Shown here in pieces: positions 1-8,332 of a stretch of 64,000 nt of DNA (positions are counted from its first letter, which is position 1; each line of letters begins with the position of its first letter). The notes under the pieces are model-generated. The model saw nothing but the letters and a program-made list of their open reading frames with translations, did not search any database and was not told the origin of the DNA. The position numbers and the translations under genes were made by a program. Location: the NCBI RefSeq assembly GCF_020037015.1, contig NZ_JAIQDE010000027.1:79206-143205 (forward strand), given 5' to 3'. Source of the stretch: Corallococcus sp. AS-1-6 (GTDB lineage Bacteria; Myxococcota; Myxococcia; Myxococcales; Myxococcaceae).

Positions 1-1
1 G

Positions 2-682
2 GTGCAGTCCCTGAGCCTGCGCGAGGTGCTGGTGCAGTCCGACCTGCTGGAGGCCCGGGTGCTCGCGGCGCTGGCGGAGGCGGAGTCCGTGAAGTCGCTG
101 GGCGTGCACGTGATGGCCTTCTCCGTGCTCTCCATCCAGCCCACGCCGGAGATGGCGCGAGCCCTGGAGGCCGCCGCGCGCGAAGCCCTCCAGCGTGAAG
201 CGGACGAGGCCATCTACGCCCGCCGCAACGCGGCCGTGGAGCAGGAGCGCCGCATCAAGGAGAGCGAGCTGGCCACGGAGCTGGTGGTGGAGGAGCGCCA
301 GCGCCAGATTCGCGAGGCGAAGATGGCCGCGGACATCGCGGTGGAGGAGCAGCGCGCCGCCCTCATGGAGCGCTGGGCCCAGAACGAGCGCCAGTCCGCG
401 GACGCGCGCGCGTACACCCTGGAGAAGACGCTGGAGCCGGTGAAGAACGTGGATTGGAAGACGCTGCTGGCCACGTCCGCCAACGGCGGCGACCCCGCGC
501 TCCACATCGCCCTGGCCTTCCGCGAGATGGGCGAGAACGCGGAGCGCATCGGCGAGCTCAACGTGTCGCCGGACCTGCTGCGCTCGCTCCTGCCCTCGGA
601 CGTGGGCCCGAACCCGGGACCCCGCTCGGGCCCCAAGCCGAACAAGCCCGGCCGCGCGGACGTGCAGCACTTCGACCGCTGA
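2..682 (+). CDS. SPFH/band-7 domain protein, 3' part only
   Basis: The reading frame is open from the left edge of the window, so the N-terminal part (probably a membrane anchor and the first half of the SPFH domain) is missing. What remains starts inside the band-7 fold, shown by the stretch around VKSLGVHVMAFSVLSI. A long charged alpha-helical coiled coil follows, rich in Glu, Arg and Ala (about residues 50-140), as in stomatin/flotillin-type scaffolds. The tail is Pro/Gly-rich. SPFH proteins form ring-shaped membrane assemblies that often organise proteases or lipid domains. The NAD-kinase-like gene starts 22 bases downstream, so the two may be co-transcribed. The family call is fairly safe; the partner and exact role cannot be read from this fragment. 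Confidence 0.75.
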   Translation: MQSLSLREVLVQSDLLEARVLAALAEAESVKSLGVHVMAFSVLSIQPTPEMARALEAAAREALQREADEAIYARRNAAVEQERRIKESELATELVVEERQRQIREAKMAADIAVEEQRAALMERWAQNERQSADARAYTLEKTLEPVKNVDWKTLLATSANGGDPALHIALAFREMGENAERIGELNVSPDLLRSLLPSDVGPNPGPRSGPKPNKPGRADVQHFDR

Positions 683-704
683 AGGCCCCGGAAGGAGTCA
701 CGCC

Positions 705-1625
705 ATGTTCGAGAAGGTCGTCCTCGTCACGCGCAAGACGCGGCTGGCGGACCTGGTGGTCCGCTTCAACACGAAGAAGCAGGCGAAGTTCTACGTGGAG
801 CACAACGGCCAGGACTTCCACGGCTTCGAGGCGGAGGACGACGCCTACCGCCGCGCGGTGGACGGCCTGCGCTCGCGTCTGGATGTGGGGCTGCCGGTGC
901 AGCAGGTGGACCGCTCGCTCGTGCCCACCTTCCTCTTCACCGGCAAGGAGGTGGTGGTGGCGGTGGGGCAGGACGGGCTCGTCGCCAACGTGGCCAAGTA
1001 CGTGGGCAGTCAGCCGCTCGTGGGCGTGAACCCGGATCCGGACCGCTTCGACGGCGTGCTGCTGCCCTTCCTCCCGCGCGACGCCCGGGCCGCCGTGCAG
1101 CGCACCCTGGAGGGCCGCGCGAGGCTGCGCGAGGTGCAGCTCGCGGAGGCGCGGCTGCAGGACGGCCAGCGGCTGCTCGCCTTCAACGACCTGTTCATCG
1201 GCGCGCGCACGCACGTGTCCGCCCGCTACCAGCTCCGCCACGGCGGGAAGGAGGAGTCGCAGTCCTCCAGCGGCGTGCTCGTGTCCACGGGCGCGGGCTC
1301 CAGCGGGTGGCTGTCCTCCGTGTTCGCGCTCGCGCGGGGCCTCACCCGCTGCACGGGCGGCACGCCGGGGAAGCCCTGGACGCTCGGCTGGGAGGACGCG
1401 CGGCTCGCCTTCGTCGTGCGCGAGCCCTTCGTCAGCCGTCACTCCGGCGCGGACCTCGTCGGCGGCTTCGTCACCGCGGAGCAGGAGCTGGTGCTCGAGT
1501 CCCGCATGCCCCAGGGCGGCGTCATCTTCAGCGACGGCATGGAGGAGGACTTCCTCACCTTCGGCGCCGGCGCCACCGCGCGCATCCGGCCCGCCGAGCA
1601 GAGGGCTCGCCTGGTCGTCCACTGA
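705..1625 (+). CDS. NAD(+) kinase-like protein with altered motif
   Basis: This 306-residue protein has the order of NAD kinase elements. A glycine/aspartate loop GQDG lies at about residues 88-91, where NAD kinases have GGDGT. It is followed by a VGVNPDPDRFDG stretch near residue 106 and a STGAGSSGW motif near residue 200, matching the conserved C-terminal TGSTAY-like region. NAD kinase makes NADP from NAD and ATP or polyphosphate in the cytosol. The second glycine of GGDG is Gln here and the following Thr is Leu, so either the phosphate donor site has changed or the protein is a divergent paralogue of the housekeeping enzyme. It follows the SPFH gene by 22 bases. The family call is reasonably strong; catalytic activity is uncertain. 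Confidence 0.7.
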   Translation: MFEKVVLVTRKTRLADLVVRFNTKKQAKFYVEHNGQDFHGFEAEDDAYRRAVDGLRSRLDVGLPVQQVDRSLVPTFLFTGKEVVVAVGQDGLVANVAKYVGSQPLVGVNPDPDRFDGVLLPFLPRDARAAVQRTLEGRARLREVQLAEARLQDGQRLLAFNDLFIGARTHVSARYQLRHGGKEESQSSSGVLVSTGAGSSGWLSSVFALARGLTRCTGGTPGKPWTLGWEDARLAFVVREPFVSRHSGADLVGGFVTAEQELVLESRMPQGGVIFSDGMEEDFLTFGAGATARIRPAEQRARLVVH

Positions 1626-2043
1626 GACACCGCACCCGATGTAACGGGTCCCCAGAACCCGGCGCGCCCCGAGTACCGTTGGACCTCGCGGGCCCTCCTG
1701 GGATTCCCAGGTGATACCGCCGCTCCCGCGCGATGGCACGGCCGGCTCCCTACCCACCGAGCGGGGACACCGGCCTCGTCCCGCGGGGCACGCACCGCGG
1801 GGCCACACCGCGCATCTCCTCTAGCGTGGGGAGACCGCGCCCGGCTCCCCGTCCGGCAGACGACACCGTGTCCCTTCCCCGGACCTGAAATTCCAGGCAT
1901 GGTGGGCGCAGTCGCCTTACCTTCGAAGCGAAGTGGTTGGGGCAGCGGTTCCCAGGTGCAGGCGGAAAACTTCGCCGGAGTTGCGTCCGGTCGTTGATGG
2001 GCGTAGGACGCAAATCTCCCGGGAAGTGGCTCAGGGGTGATCA
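1626..2043. other. 418-bp intergenic region with two palindromes before the PTS operon
   Basis: I see no convincing gene here. Two inverted repeats share CCTG/CAGG ends. One is a perfect 15-base palindrome with a central T at 1697-1711 (CCTGGGATTCCCAGG). The other is an imperfect 14-base one at 1884-1897 (CCTGAAATTCCAGG). Their placement upstream of the PTS operon makes them candidate operator or leader structures. I could not find a clear sigma-70 or sigma-54 promoter. Confidence 0.3.
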
Positions 2044-2466
2044 ATGGTCGGCCTCGTCATCGCATCGCACGGGCGTCTCGCGGATGAGCTTGTCTCTACC
2101 GCTGAACAGATCGTGGGCAAGCTGCCCGCCGTGGCCACCTGCAACATCGAGCCGGGGGCTCCCGTCGAGGACCTCCGCGCCAAGATGAAGCAGGCGGTGA
2201 AGGCCGTGGATGAAGGGGACGGCGTCATCATCATGGCCGACCTCTTCGGAGGGACCCCCTGTAAGGAATCGCTGATGATGTGTCAGCGGATGAATCTGGA
2301 AGTCCTGGCCGGCGTCAATCTGCCCATGCTGCTGAAGGCCAACTCGCTCCGTTCGGAGCAGATGGCCCTGTCGGACATGGCCAACCAGCTGGCGTCGTAC
2401 GGCCAGCGCAACATCACCTGTGCATCCGCCCTGCTTCGCGAGGCCCAGCAGCAGCCGCGAACTTGA
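2044..2466 (+). CDS. PTS mannose-family EIIA component
   Basis: This is a 140-residue mannose-superfamily EIIA domain. It carries phosphate from HPr to EIIB on an active-site histidine, here His9 in the N-terminal IASHGRLA motif. The DLFGGTPCKES stretch near residue 64 is the second family hallmark. The length fits a free-standing EIIA rather than the fused EIIAB of enteric ManX. It opens a run of six PTS genes (EIIA, EIIB, EIIC, EIID, HPr, EI) on the same strand, so the whole phosphorelay from PEP to sugar is in one place. In proteobacteria such EIIA proteins can also act as signals of carbon status. The long upstream region with palindromes is the likely control site. Confidence 0.93.
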   Translation: MVGLVIASHGRLADELVSTAEQIVGKLPAVATCNIEPGAPVEDLRAKMKQAVKAVDEGDGVIIMADLFGGTPCKESLMMCQRMNLEVLAGVNLPMLLKANSLRSEQMALSDMANQLASYGQRNITCASALLREAQQQPRT

Positions 2467-2499
2467 CGGACCCGTACGGGTCGGCGATTCGAGACTGTC

Positions 2500-2985
2500 G
2501 TGATCACCCTGGTCCGCGTCGACAACCGCCTCATCCACGGTCAGGTGGTCGAAGCCTGGCTCCCCCACCTCAAGGTGTCCCGAGTGGTGGTGGCGGACGA
2601 TGAGGCGGCCTCCAGTCCCCTCATCCGTGCCGCCATGGCGCTCGCCGTGCAGAGCGCCATCGAGGTGCAGATCCTCCCCCTGGCCCAGGTGGACTTCGCC
2701 GCCCTGTCCAGGGACGGCGTGCGCACGCTGGTGCTCCTGAGGGACGTCGCCTCCGTGCCCTTCGCCTTCCAGCACGGGCTGGTGATGGACCAGCTCAACC
2801 TGGGCAACGTGCACTTCGGCACCGGGAGGCGGCAGGTGTCGCCGTCCGTCTTCCTGGCGGAAGGGGAGCTGCAGGCCCTCCAGCAGTTGTCCGCGCAGGG
2901 CGTGCGCGTGGAGGCGCGCGCCGTGCCCGCGGAGAAGTCCGTGGACCTGCCGGACCTGACCGAGCGCTGGTCGAAGGCCGGGTGA
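2500..2985 (+). CDS. PTS mannose/sorbose-family EIIB component
   Basis: This 161-residue EIIB domain begins with a GTG codon 33 bases after the EIIA stop. The N-terminal segment VRVDNRLIHGQV carries the phosphorylated histidine of the family (His14 in RLIHGQ). The later NLGNVHFGTGRRQVSPSVF stretch is also typical. EIIB takes phosphate from EIIA and passes it to the sugar as it is brought in by EIIC/EIID. Neighbouring genes on both sides are cognate PTS components, which makes the call firm. The sugar cannot be deduced from sequence alone; mannose, sorbose, fructose or N-acetyl sugars are all possible for this superfamily. Confidence 0.93.
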   Translation: MITLVRVDNRLIHGQVVEAWLPHLKVSRVVVADDEAASSPLIRAAMALAVQSAIEVQILPLAQVDFAALSRDGVRTLVLLRDVASVPFAFQHGLVMDQLNLGNVHFGTGRRQVSPSVFLAEGELQALQQLSAQGVRVEARAVPAEKSVDLPDLTERWSKAG

Positions 2986-2989
2986 GCCG

Positions 2990-3709
2990 GTGAACGTCGG
3001 CTGGACCCAGGTGGCGCTCGCGTGTCTCTGGGGGGGCCTGGTGGCCGTGGAGCGCAAGGCGTTCCTCCAGGCCATGCTGTCCCGGCCCCTGGTGGCCGCC
3101 ACGTTCATGGGCGCCCTGTTGGGCGACGTGGGCGGGGGCCTGTCCGTCGGCATGCTGCTGGAGCTGTTCTACCTGGGCACCGCCAACCTGGGCGCCTCCC
3201 TGCCGGAGAACGACACGCTCGCGGCCACCGGCACCGCCGCCGCCGCGGCCACCCTCACCGCCGCCACCGGCGCGGGCTCCACGCCGGCCATCTGGTCGCT
3301 CGCCGTGCTGCTCTTCATCGGGCTGGGGCGGGTGGGGCGCAGGCTGGACCGGCTGCTGGAGGGCTACTCCGCCCGGCTCGCGCGCGTGGCGCTGGCGTCC
3401 GCGGAGGCCGGCAACCTCCACCGCGCCATGCGGCAGAACCTGTGGGGCATGTGGCCGCACTTCGCGGCCTACGGCGCCATCACCGGCGCGTGCGCCATGG
3501 CCGGCTACTTCCTGGAGCCGCTGATGGTGGCGCTGCCGCACGGGATGGTGCGCGGCCTGGCGTGGGCGTACCCGGCCATGGCGTCCGTGGCGGCGGCCAT
3601 CGCCGCGCAGTCCAGCCACGCGAAGCGCGCGCCCCTGTACGCGGGCCTGGCCGCGGCGGCCGTCACCGCGGCGGTGGTGCTGGTGCAGTTGCAGGAGCAG
3701 CGGCCTTGA
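2990..3709 (+). CDS. PTS mannose-family EIIC membrane component
   Basis: A GTG-started 239-residue hydrophobic protein lying 4 bases after the EIIB stop. It holds the EIIC signature region around FMGALLGDVGGGLSVGMLLE, where EIIC forms the sugar path with EIID. Several Ala/Leu-rich membrane segments run through its length, including one at the C-terminal end. The protein is slightly shorter than the usual 250-270 residues of ManY. Its stop codon overlaps the start of the EIID gene (TTGA), which implies coupled translation of the two membrane subunits. The call rests on context as well as the motif, and the context is strong. Confidence 0.88.
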   Translation: MNVGWTQVALACLWGGLVAVERKAFLQAMLSRPLVAATFMGALLGDVGGGLSVGMLLELFYLGTANLGASLPENDTLAATGTAAAAATLTAATGAGSTPAIWSLAVLLFIGLGRVGRRLDRLLEGYSARLARVALASAEAGNLHRAMRQNLWGMWPHFAAYGAITGACAMAGYFLEPLMVALPHGMVRGLAWAYPAMASVAAAIAAQSSHAKRAPLYAGLAAAAVTAAVVLVQLQEQRP

Positions 3710-4527
3710 GCTCGACGCCCACGCCCACGCCCGCGCCTCCGGTTCCCGCCGCCGCGCCGGCCTTCACGCCGCCCGTGCGGCTGTCGCGGGGCACGCTCCT
3801 GCGCGTGTTCCTGCGCTCGCTCTTCCTCCAGGCGTCGTGGAACCCCAAGGGCATGCAGAACCTGGGGCTCGCGTACGCGGTGTACCCGGCGCTGGCGAAG
3901 CTGTACCCGCCGGGCCCGCAGCGCGAGGCGGCGGTGCGCAGGCACCTGGTCTTCTTCAACACGCACCCCTACGTGGCGGCGGCCATCGTGGGCGGCGTGG
4001 TGAACCACGAACAGAAGATTGCCCGGGGGGAGGAGACGCCGGACCGGGTGGTGGGCTTCAAGGCGGCGCTGATGGGGCCGCTCGCGGCGCTGGGGGACGG
4101 GTTCTTCTGGCTGTCCCTCAAGCCCGCGGTGGGCGGGCTGTGCGCGGCCATGGTGCCGCTGTTGGGCGTCTGGGCGGTGGCGCTCTTCCTGGTGCTGTAC
4201 AACCTGGTGCACCTGCTCTTGCGCATCCGGCTGTACTGGCTGGGCCTGAGTCTGGGAGACCGGTTGGTGGAGGCCGTGGCGCGGGTGAACCTGCCCGCCA
4301 AGGGCGCGCGGCTCCGGGGCGTGGCGGCGGCGAGCGCGGGCGGCCTGGCCGCGTGGCTGGCGGTGAGCTTCGGGGCGACGGCGGGCGGGACGTGGGCGCC
4401 GTTCCTGGCGGTGGGGTGCCTGGCGGTGGGCGTGTTGGCGTACGTGCTCGTCAACCGGCGCGTCCCCACCTACGTGGTCCTCTACGTCGCGGCGGGATTG
4501 GCCTGCGCGGCGGGAGCCTTTCTGTGA
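3706..4527 (+). CDS. PTS mannose-family EIID membrane component
   Basis: This 273-residue protein fits EIID. The sequence RSLFLQASWNPKGMQNLGL near the N-terminus, HPYVAAAIVGGVVNHEQKIA and ALGDGFFWLSLKP are family hallmarks, and the C-terminal third contains membrane helices. The frame is open far upstream, but the EIIC gene occupies that DNA. I place the start at a TTG whose last two bases overlap the EIIC stop (TTGA), giving a 4-base overlap. The N-terminus is then an unusual Pro/Thr-rich stretch before the conserved part. EIID exists only in the mannose superfamily and completes the permease. TTG starts are rare, so the exact start is less sure than the identity. Confidence 0.88.
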   Translation: MSSTPTPTPAPPVPAAAPAFTPPVRLSRGTLLRVFLRSLFLQASWNPKGMQNLGLAYAVYPALAKLYPPGPQREAAVRRHLVFFNTHPYVAAAIVGGVVNHEQKIARGEETPDRVVGFKAALMGPLAALGDGFFWLSLKPAVGGLCAAMVPLLGVWAVALFLVLYNLVHLLLRIRLYWLGLSLGDRLVEAVARVNLPAKGARLRGVAAASAGGLAAWLAVSFGATAGGTWAPFLAVGCLAVGVLAYVLVNRRVPTYVVLYVAAGLACAAGAFL

Positions 4528-4560
4528 GTACGAACAGTCGAGTGAAGCGGGAGTCGCACG

Positions 4561-4839
4561 ATGGCCAGTGAAGCCGAGGGAACCTTCGAGATCATCAACG
4601 CGCTGGGGCTGCACGCCCGGGCCGCGGCGCAGATGGTCAAGGTGGCCAATCGCTTCAAGAGCGAGGTCTTCATCAAGGCCTCCGGGCAGCGCGCCAACGC
4701 CAAGTCCATCATGGGCGTGCTGATGCTCGCGGCGGCCCAGGGCACCCAGGTGACCCTCACCTGCAAGGGCGAGGACGCCGAGGCCTGCTTGTCCGAATTG
4801 AAAAAGCTCATCGAGGACCGGTTTGGCGAAGCGCAGTGA
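4561..4839 (+). CDS. ptsH: Phosphocarrier protein HPr
   Basis: This 92-residue protein is a standard HPr. His18 in the GLHARAA motif receives phosphate from EI and hands it to EIIA. Ser49 in NAKSIMGVL sits at the position that HPr kinase/phosphorylase modifies in organisms that have that enzyme, so a second, regulatory phosphorylation is possible; no HPr kinase gene lies in this window. The gene starts 33 bases after the EIID stop and 43 bases before the EI start, in line with a single operon. The short extra N-terminus of about three residues compared with enteric HPr is unremarkable. Confidence 0.95.
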   Translation: MASEAEGTFEIINALGLHARAAAQMVKVANRFKSEVFIKASGQRANAKSIMGVLMLAAAQGTQVTLTCKGEDAEACLSELKKLIEDRFGEAQ

Positions 4840-4882
4840 GCGTCCAAAGGGGCGTTAGACTCCCCGTGAGGTCAGGAGAACC

Positions 4883-6694
4883 GTGAGCAGCCAGGCCACC
4901 CCTACACTCAGGTTGACGGGCATCGGCGCCTCCCCGGGCATCGCCGTGGGCCATGCCTTCATCCTGGACAGGAAGCGCATCCGCACGCCCAAGCTGCGCC
5001 TGGCGGACGCGGAGGTGGAGCCCGAGCGGATGCGGATGAAGACCGCCATCGACCTGTCCGACCGCCAGCTCGCGGAGTTGAAGGACCAGATCACGCGCAC
5101 GGAGGGCAGCGACCACGCCCTCATCCTGGAAGCGCACCGGCTGATGCTCCACGACCCCATGCTCGTGGACGAGGTCAACCGCCTCATCGTGGAGGACCGC
5201 ATCAACGCGGAGTGGGCGGTGCGGCGCACGGCCCGGAAGATCAAGCACCTCTTCGACAACATCCCGGACGAGTACTTCCGCGAGCGCCGCTCGGACGTGG
5301 ACTACGTGGCCGACCGCATCATCCGCAACCTGATGGGCCAGGTGGTGGACGAGGACGTGGAGGTGCCCGCGGAGGCCATTGTCGTCGCGCATGACCTGCC
5401 GCCCGCGGACGCCGCGATGATGGCTCGCAGCGGACGCGTGGCGGGCTTCGTCACCGACCTGGGCGGACAAACGAGCCACACCGCCATCGTCGCCCGCGCG
5501 CGGGAGACGCCCGCGGTGGTGGGCGCGGGGCGCGCGAGCGAGCAGATCTCCCCGGGCGACCTGGTCGCCATGGACGGCACGCGCGGCGTGGTGCTGGTGA
5601 ACCCCACGGAGGACCAGCTCGCGCTGTTCCGCGAGGAGCAGCGCCGCTACCTGGAGAGCGAGCAGTTGGCGCTGGCCACGAAGGACCAGCCCTCGGTGAG
5701 CACGGACGGCTTCCGCATCCGGCTCAACGGCAACATGGAGTTCCTGGAGGAGATCCCCTCGCTGCTGGCGCACGGCGCGGAGGGCATCGGCCTGTACCGC
5801 ACGGAGTTCATGTTCCTGGACCGCAAGACGGCGCCCACGGAGGAGGAGCACTACCGCGCCTACAAGCAGGTGCTGGAGGCCATGGGCGGGCGCCCCGTCA
5901 CCATCCGCACGCTGGACCTGGGCGGCGACAAGGTGCCGGGCAAGACGAAGCACGAGAAGGAGCCCAACCCGGCCATGGGCCTGCGGGCCATCCGCTACTG
6001 CCTGTCCAACCGGGAGCTGTTCCGCGTCCAGTTGCGCGCCCTGCTGCGCGCGAGCGTGCACGGCAACCTGCGGCTGATGTTCCCGCTCATCTGCGGCGTC
6101 AGCGAGCTGCGGGAGGCGCGCACGGAGCTGGAGGCGTGCCGCACGGCGCTGGGGCGGGCGGGAGTGCCGGTGGGCAAGCGCTTCCCGGTGGGCATCATGG
6201 TGGAGACGCCCAGCGCGGCGACCATCGCGGACCGGCTGGCGCAGGAGGCGGACTTCTTCTCGGTCGGCACCAACGACCTCATCCAGTACTCGCTGGCCAT
6301 CGACCGTCAGAACCGCGAGGTGGCGTACCTCTACCGGCCGCTGCACCTGTCGGTGCTGCGCATGCTCCAGAACATCGTGGACGCGGCGAAGGCCGCGAAC
6401 ATCCCCGTCTCCATGTGCGGCGAGATGGCGGGCGACCCGCTCTTCACCCTGGTGCTCCTGGCGCTGGGCTTCGACGAGCTGTCCATGACGTCCGGGCAGA
6501 TCCCGGTGGTGAAGCGGCTGATGCGCCGGGTGAGCCGGAGCGAAGCGGTGGAGATGCTCCAGGGCGCCATGGAGCTGACGACCGCGGAGGAGATCGAGCG
6601 CTTCGTGCGCACGGAGATGGACCGGCGCTTCGGCGGCGGCCAGGAAGGCTCGCTGCTGTCACCGGTGCGTGATGTTGAACCTGAGTCCGTGTAG
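4883..6694 (+). CDS. ptsI: PTS enzyme I (PEP-protein phosphotransferase)
   Basis: This 603-residue protein has the full enzyme I layout. An N-terminal HPr-binding domain and phosphohistidine domain carry the active His199 in GGQTSHTAIVARA. The C-terminal PEP-binding barrel contains GIGLYRTEFMF, GIMVETPSA, SVGTNDLIQY and the catalytic loop MCGEMAGDP. There is no N-terminal GAF domain, so it is the carbon PTS type and not nitrogen-type PtsP. The start is GTG with an AGGAGA ribosome-binding site just upstream. Enzyme I takes phosphate from PEP and starts the chain HPr-EIIA-EIIB encoded just upstream. It is the last gene of the PTS operon. Confidence 0.96.
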   Translation: MSSQATPTLRLTGIGASPGIAVGHAFILDRKRIRTPKLRLADAEVEPERMRMKTAIDLSDRQLAELKDQITRTEGSDHALILEAHRLMLHDPMLVDEVNRLIVEDRINAEWAVRRTARKIKHLFDNIPDEYFRERRSDVDYVADRIIRNLMGQVVDEDVEVPAEAIVVAHDLPPADAAMMARSGRVAGFVTDLGGQTSHTAIVARARETPAVVGAGRASEQISPGDLVAMDGTRGVVLVNPTEDQLALFREEQRRYLESEQLALATKDQPSVSTDGFRIRLNGNMEFLEEIPSLLAHGAEGIGLYRTEFMFLDRKTAPTEEEHYRAYKQVLEAMGGRPVTIRTLDLGGDKVPGKTKHEKEPNPAMGLRAIRYCLSNRELFRVQLRALLRASVHGNLRLMFPLICGVSELREARTELEACRTALGRAGVPVGKRFPVGIMVETPSAATIADRLAQEADFFSVGTNDLIQYSLAIDRQNREVAYLYRPLHLSVLRMLQNIVDAAKAANIPVSMCGEMAGDPLFTLVLLALGFDELSMTSGQIPVVKRLMRRVSRSEAVEMLQGAMELTTAEEIERFVRTEMDRRFGGGQEGSLLSPVRDVEPESV

Positions 6695-6789
6695 GCCCTG
6701 CTCCCCCGCGTGAATGCGTGGGGGGAGGGGGTCGCCGTTTCCAGGCGGAGTGCACACGTTCGCCGGACACGGATGCAGGAGGCAGCAGC

Positions 6790-7131
6790 GTGTTCAAGCC
6801 AACGGACATTCAGCGGGGAATGGTGGTGCGGGACCGGGACGGAGAAGCGCTCGGCGGCATCGTCGCGGTGGATCCGCGCGGCTTCACCATCGGCAAGGGG
6901 CGCATCTTCGAGCGGGAGTACCCGGTGCGCTTCTCCGAGGTCGACGACCTGGACGGGGACGACGTCTACCTGCGCCGGGACCTGGCCAGCCTCCCGGGCG
7001 CCATCCTGGCGGAGGGCGCGCTGGACCTGGACGATGAAGCGCGCCACAACATGGAAGACGCCTCGCACGCGCCGCACCGGCCGGTGGTCTACACGCACGA
7101 CCTGACGGGCGCGCTGGTGCCCATGGAGTAG
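6790..7131 (+). CDS. Small PRC-barrel/DUF2171-like protein
   Basis: This 113-residue protein begins with FKPTDIQRGMVVRDRDGEALGG, a beta-rich segment like those in PRC-barrel and DUF2171 proteins. These are small barrels that bind partners or cap other domains. The C-terminal half is acidic and ends LVPME. A GTG start at 6790 is preceded by a strong AGGAGG ribosome-binding site 7 bases away, so I choose it over an upstream in-frame ATG at 6718. It lies 95 bases downstream of the EI gene on the same strand and is convergent with the MgtC-like gene. Function is unknown; the domain assignment is by general resemblance. Confidence 0.6.
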   Translation: MFKPTDIQRGMVVRDRDGEALGGIVAVDPRGFTIGKGRIFEREYPVRFSEVDDLDGDDVYLRRDLASLPGAILAEGALDLDDEARHNMEDASHAPHRPVVYTHDLTGALVPME

Positions 7132-7156
7132 CGGGCGTCCGCACGCACCGCTCGCG

Positions 7157-7699
7157 TCACTCGGGACGGGACTCCCCTTCACCGGTGGGGGGCCCGTCCT
7201 CGCTGTTCTTGCCCTCTGGCGGCTGCTCGTGTCGCCCGCCTCCTCCGTGCCGTCCTGCCTCGGGTGACAGCAGCCGGGAGAGGGGGCGCAGCACCACCAG
7301 CGACAGGAGCGCCAGGGCCACGGTGACGCCGGCCGCCACGTAGAGGCCCAGCCCGCAGGCCAGGCCCACCGCCGCCGTCAACCAGAGGTTCGCCGCCGTG
7401 GTGAGCCCCCGCACCGCTTCCCCGTGGCGCAGGATGACGCCCGCGCCCAGGAAGCCGATGCCCACCACAATCTGGCTGGCGATGCGGCTGATGTCCGCCC
7501 GCGTGCCGCTGGGGTCCGCTCCCATCCGGAGCAGCTCCTCCGTGTACACGCTGGAGAGCGTGAAGCAGCACGCCCCCAGCGCCACCAGCGTGTGCGTGCG
7601 CAGCCCCGCGGCCTGGTTGCGCGCCTCGCGCTCCACGCCCAGCACGCCGCCCAGCAGCGTCGCGAGCATCAGCCTTCCGATGAGGACGTGGGTTTCCAC
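7157..7699 (-). CDS. MgtC/SapB family inner-membrane protein
   Basis: This 180-residue protein carries the MgtC hallmark of a short Glu-Arg-Glu motif in the first membrane helix (GVLGVEREARNQ). AGLRTHTLVALGA and GIGFLGAGVILR follow further along. About four to five membrane helices cover the first 145 residues and a hydrophilic, Gly/Glu-rich tail ends the protein. MgtC proteins help bacteria survive low magnesium and, in some species, inhibit the F-type ATP synthase; in free-living bacteria the role is often unclear. The start is a GTG, 12 bases after the stop of the upstream lipoprotein gene on the same strand, so the two form an operon. Confidence 0.9.
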   Translation of the reverse strand: METHVLIGRLMLATLLGGVLGVEREARNQAAGLRTHTLVALGACCFTLSSVYTEELLRMGADPSGTRADISRIASQIVVGIGFLGAGVILRHGEAVRGLTTAANLWLTAAVGLACGLGLYVAAGVTVALALLSLVVLRPLSRLLSPEAGRHGGGGRHEQPPEGKNSEDGPPTGEGESRPE

Positions 7700-7711
7700 C
7701 GGACCGCGAGG

Positions 7712-8317
7712 CTACTCGCCCAGGTCGATCTTCTCGTCCTTGTCCGCGTCGTTCAGTTCGGGACTGGGCAGCGTGTCCAGCGTGGCCACCAGCAGCTTGT
7801 AGGACGGCACCACGTAGGGCTCCACCTCCTGGCCCAGCTCCGTCACGTACTGCTCCTTGCGCTCCACGTACTTCTTGTCCTCGGAGTCCCAGCTTCCGCC
7901 CGCCTCCGCGGCCCACACCTCCTGGCCGTCGCGGCAGCGGATGAGCTGCGCGCGCACCGCCACCTCCGCGCCGTCACCCACGCGCTTCACCGCCGGGTCC
8001 AGCCAGAGCACGCCCTCGATGCCCTCCACGCACTGGTCCTTGAAGGTGGGGTCCGTGGGGCGCTCGGGGAGGGACGTGTTGGCCTTCACGATGTAGTCCC
8101 GGTTCTGGTTCAGCCACTGCCGGGCGATGAGGCTCCACAGGTCGCCAATGTACTGCTGCCCTTGAGGGAACGGCTGCGTCACCACCGCCAGCCGCTTCAC
8201 CTGCAGCCGGTCCACCGTCGCGTAGTCGGGACGCAGCCGCTGGCTCTTCACCGTGCTCGCGCAACCCGTGAGCACCATCAGGCCCAGCACCGCGCCCACC
8301 CGCTTGAACGTCCCCAT
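7712..8317 (-). CDS. Probable lipoprotein (MXAN_6521/LA_1396-like)
   Basis: This 201-residue protein has a lipoprotein signal peptide with a lipobox near residue 19 (LMVLTGC-AST), so it should be lipid-anchored after cleavage by signal peptidase II. The mature part has alternating basic and hydrophobic stretches (YATVDRLQVKRLAVV; WNLIARQWLNQ-like helix) and a charged C-terminus ending with DADKDEKIDLGE. The start ATG at 8317 is preceded by a GGGAGC-type site; the frame extends 15 codons further upstream but without a signal peptide. I recognise a resemblance to small uncharacterised myxobacterial lipoproteins but not a function. It is co-transcribed with the MgtC-like gene. A terminator just upstream separates it from the RND exporter gene. 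Confidence 0.65.
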   Translation of the reverse strand: MGTFKRVGAVLGLMVLTGCASTVKSQRLRPDYATVDRLQVKRLAVVTQPFPQGQQYIGDLWSLIARQWLNQNRDYIVKANTSLPERPTDPTFKDQCVEGIEGVLWLDPAVKRVGDGAEVAVRAQLIRCRDGQEVWAAEAGGSWDSEDKKYVERKEQYVTELGQEVEPYVVPSYKLLVATLDTLPSPELNDADKDEKIDLGE

Positions 8318-8332
8318 GGCTTGAAGCTCCCG

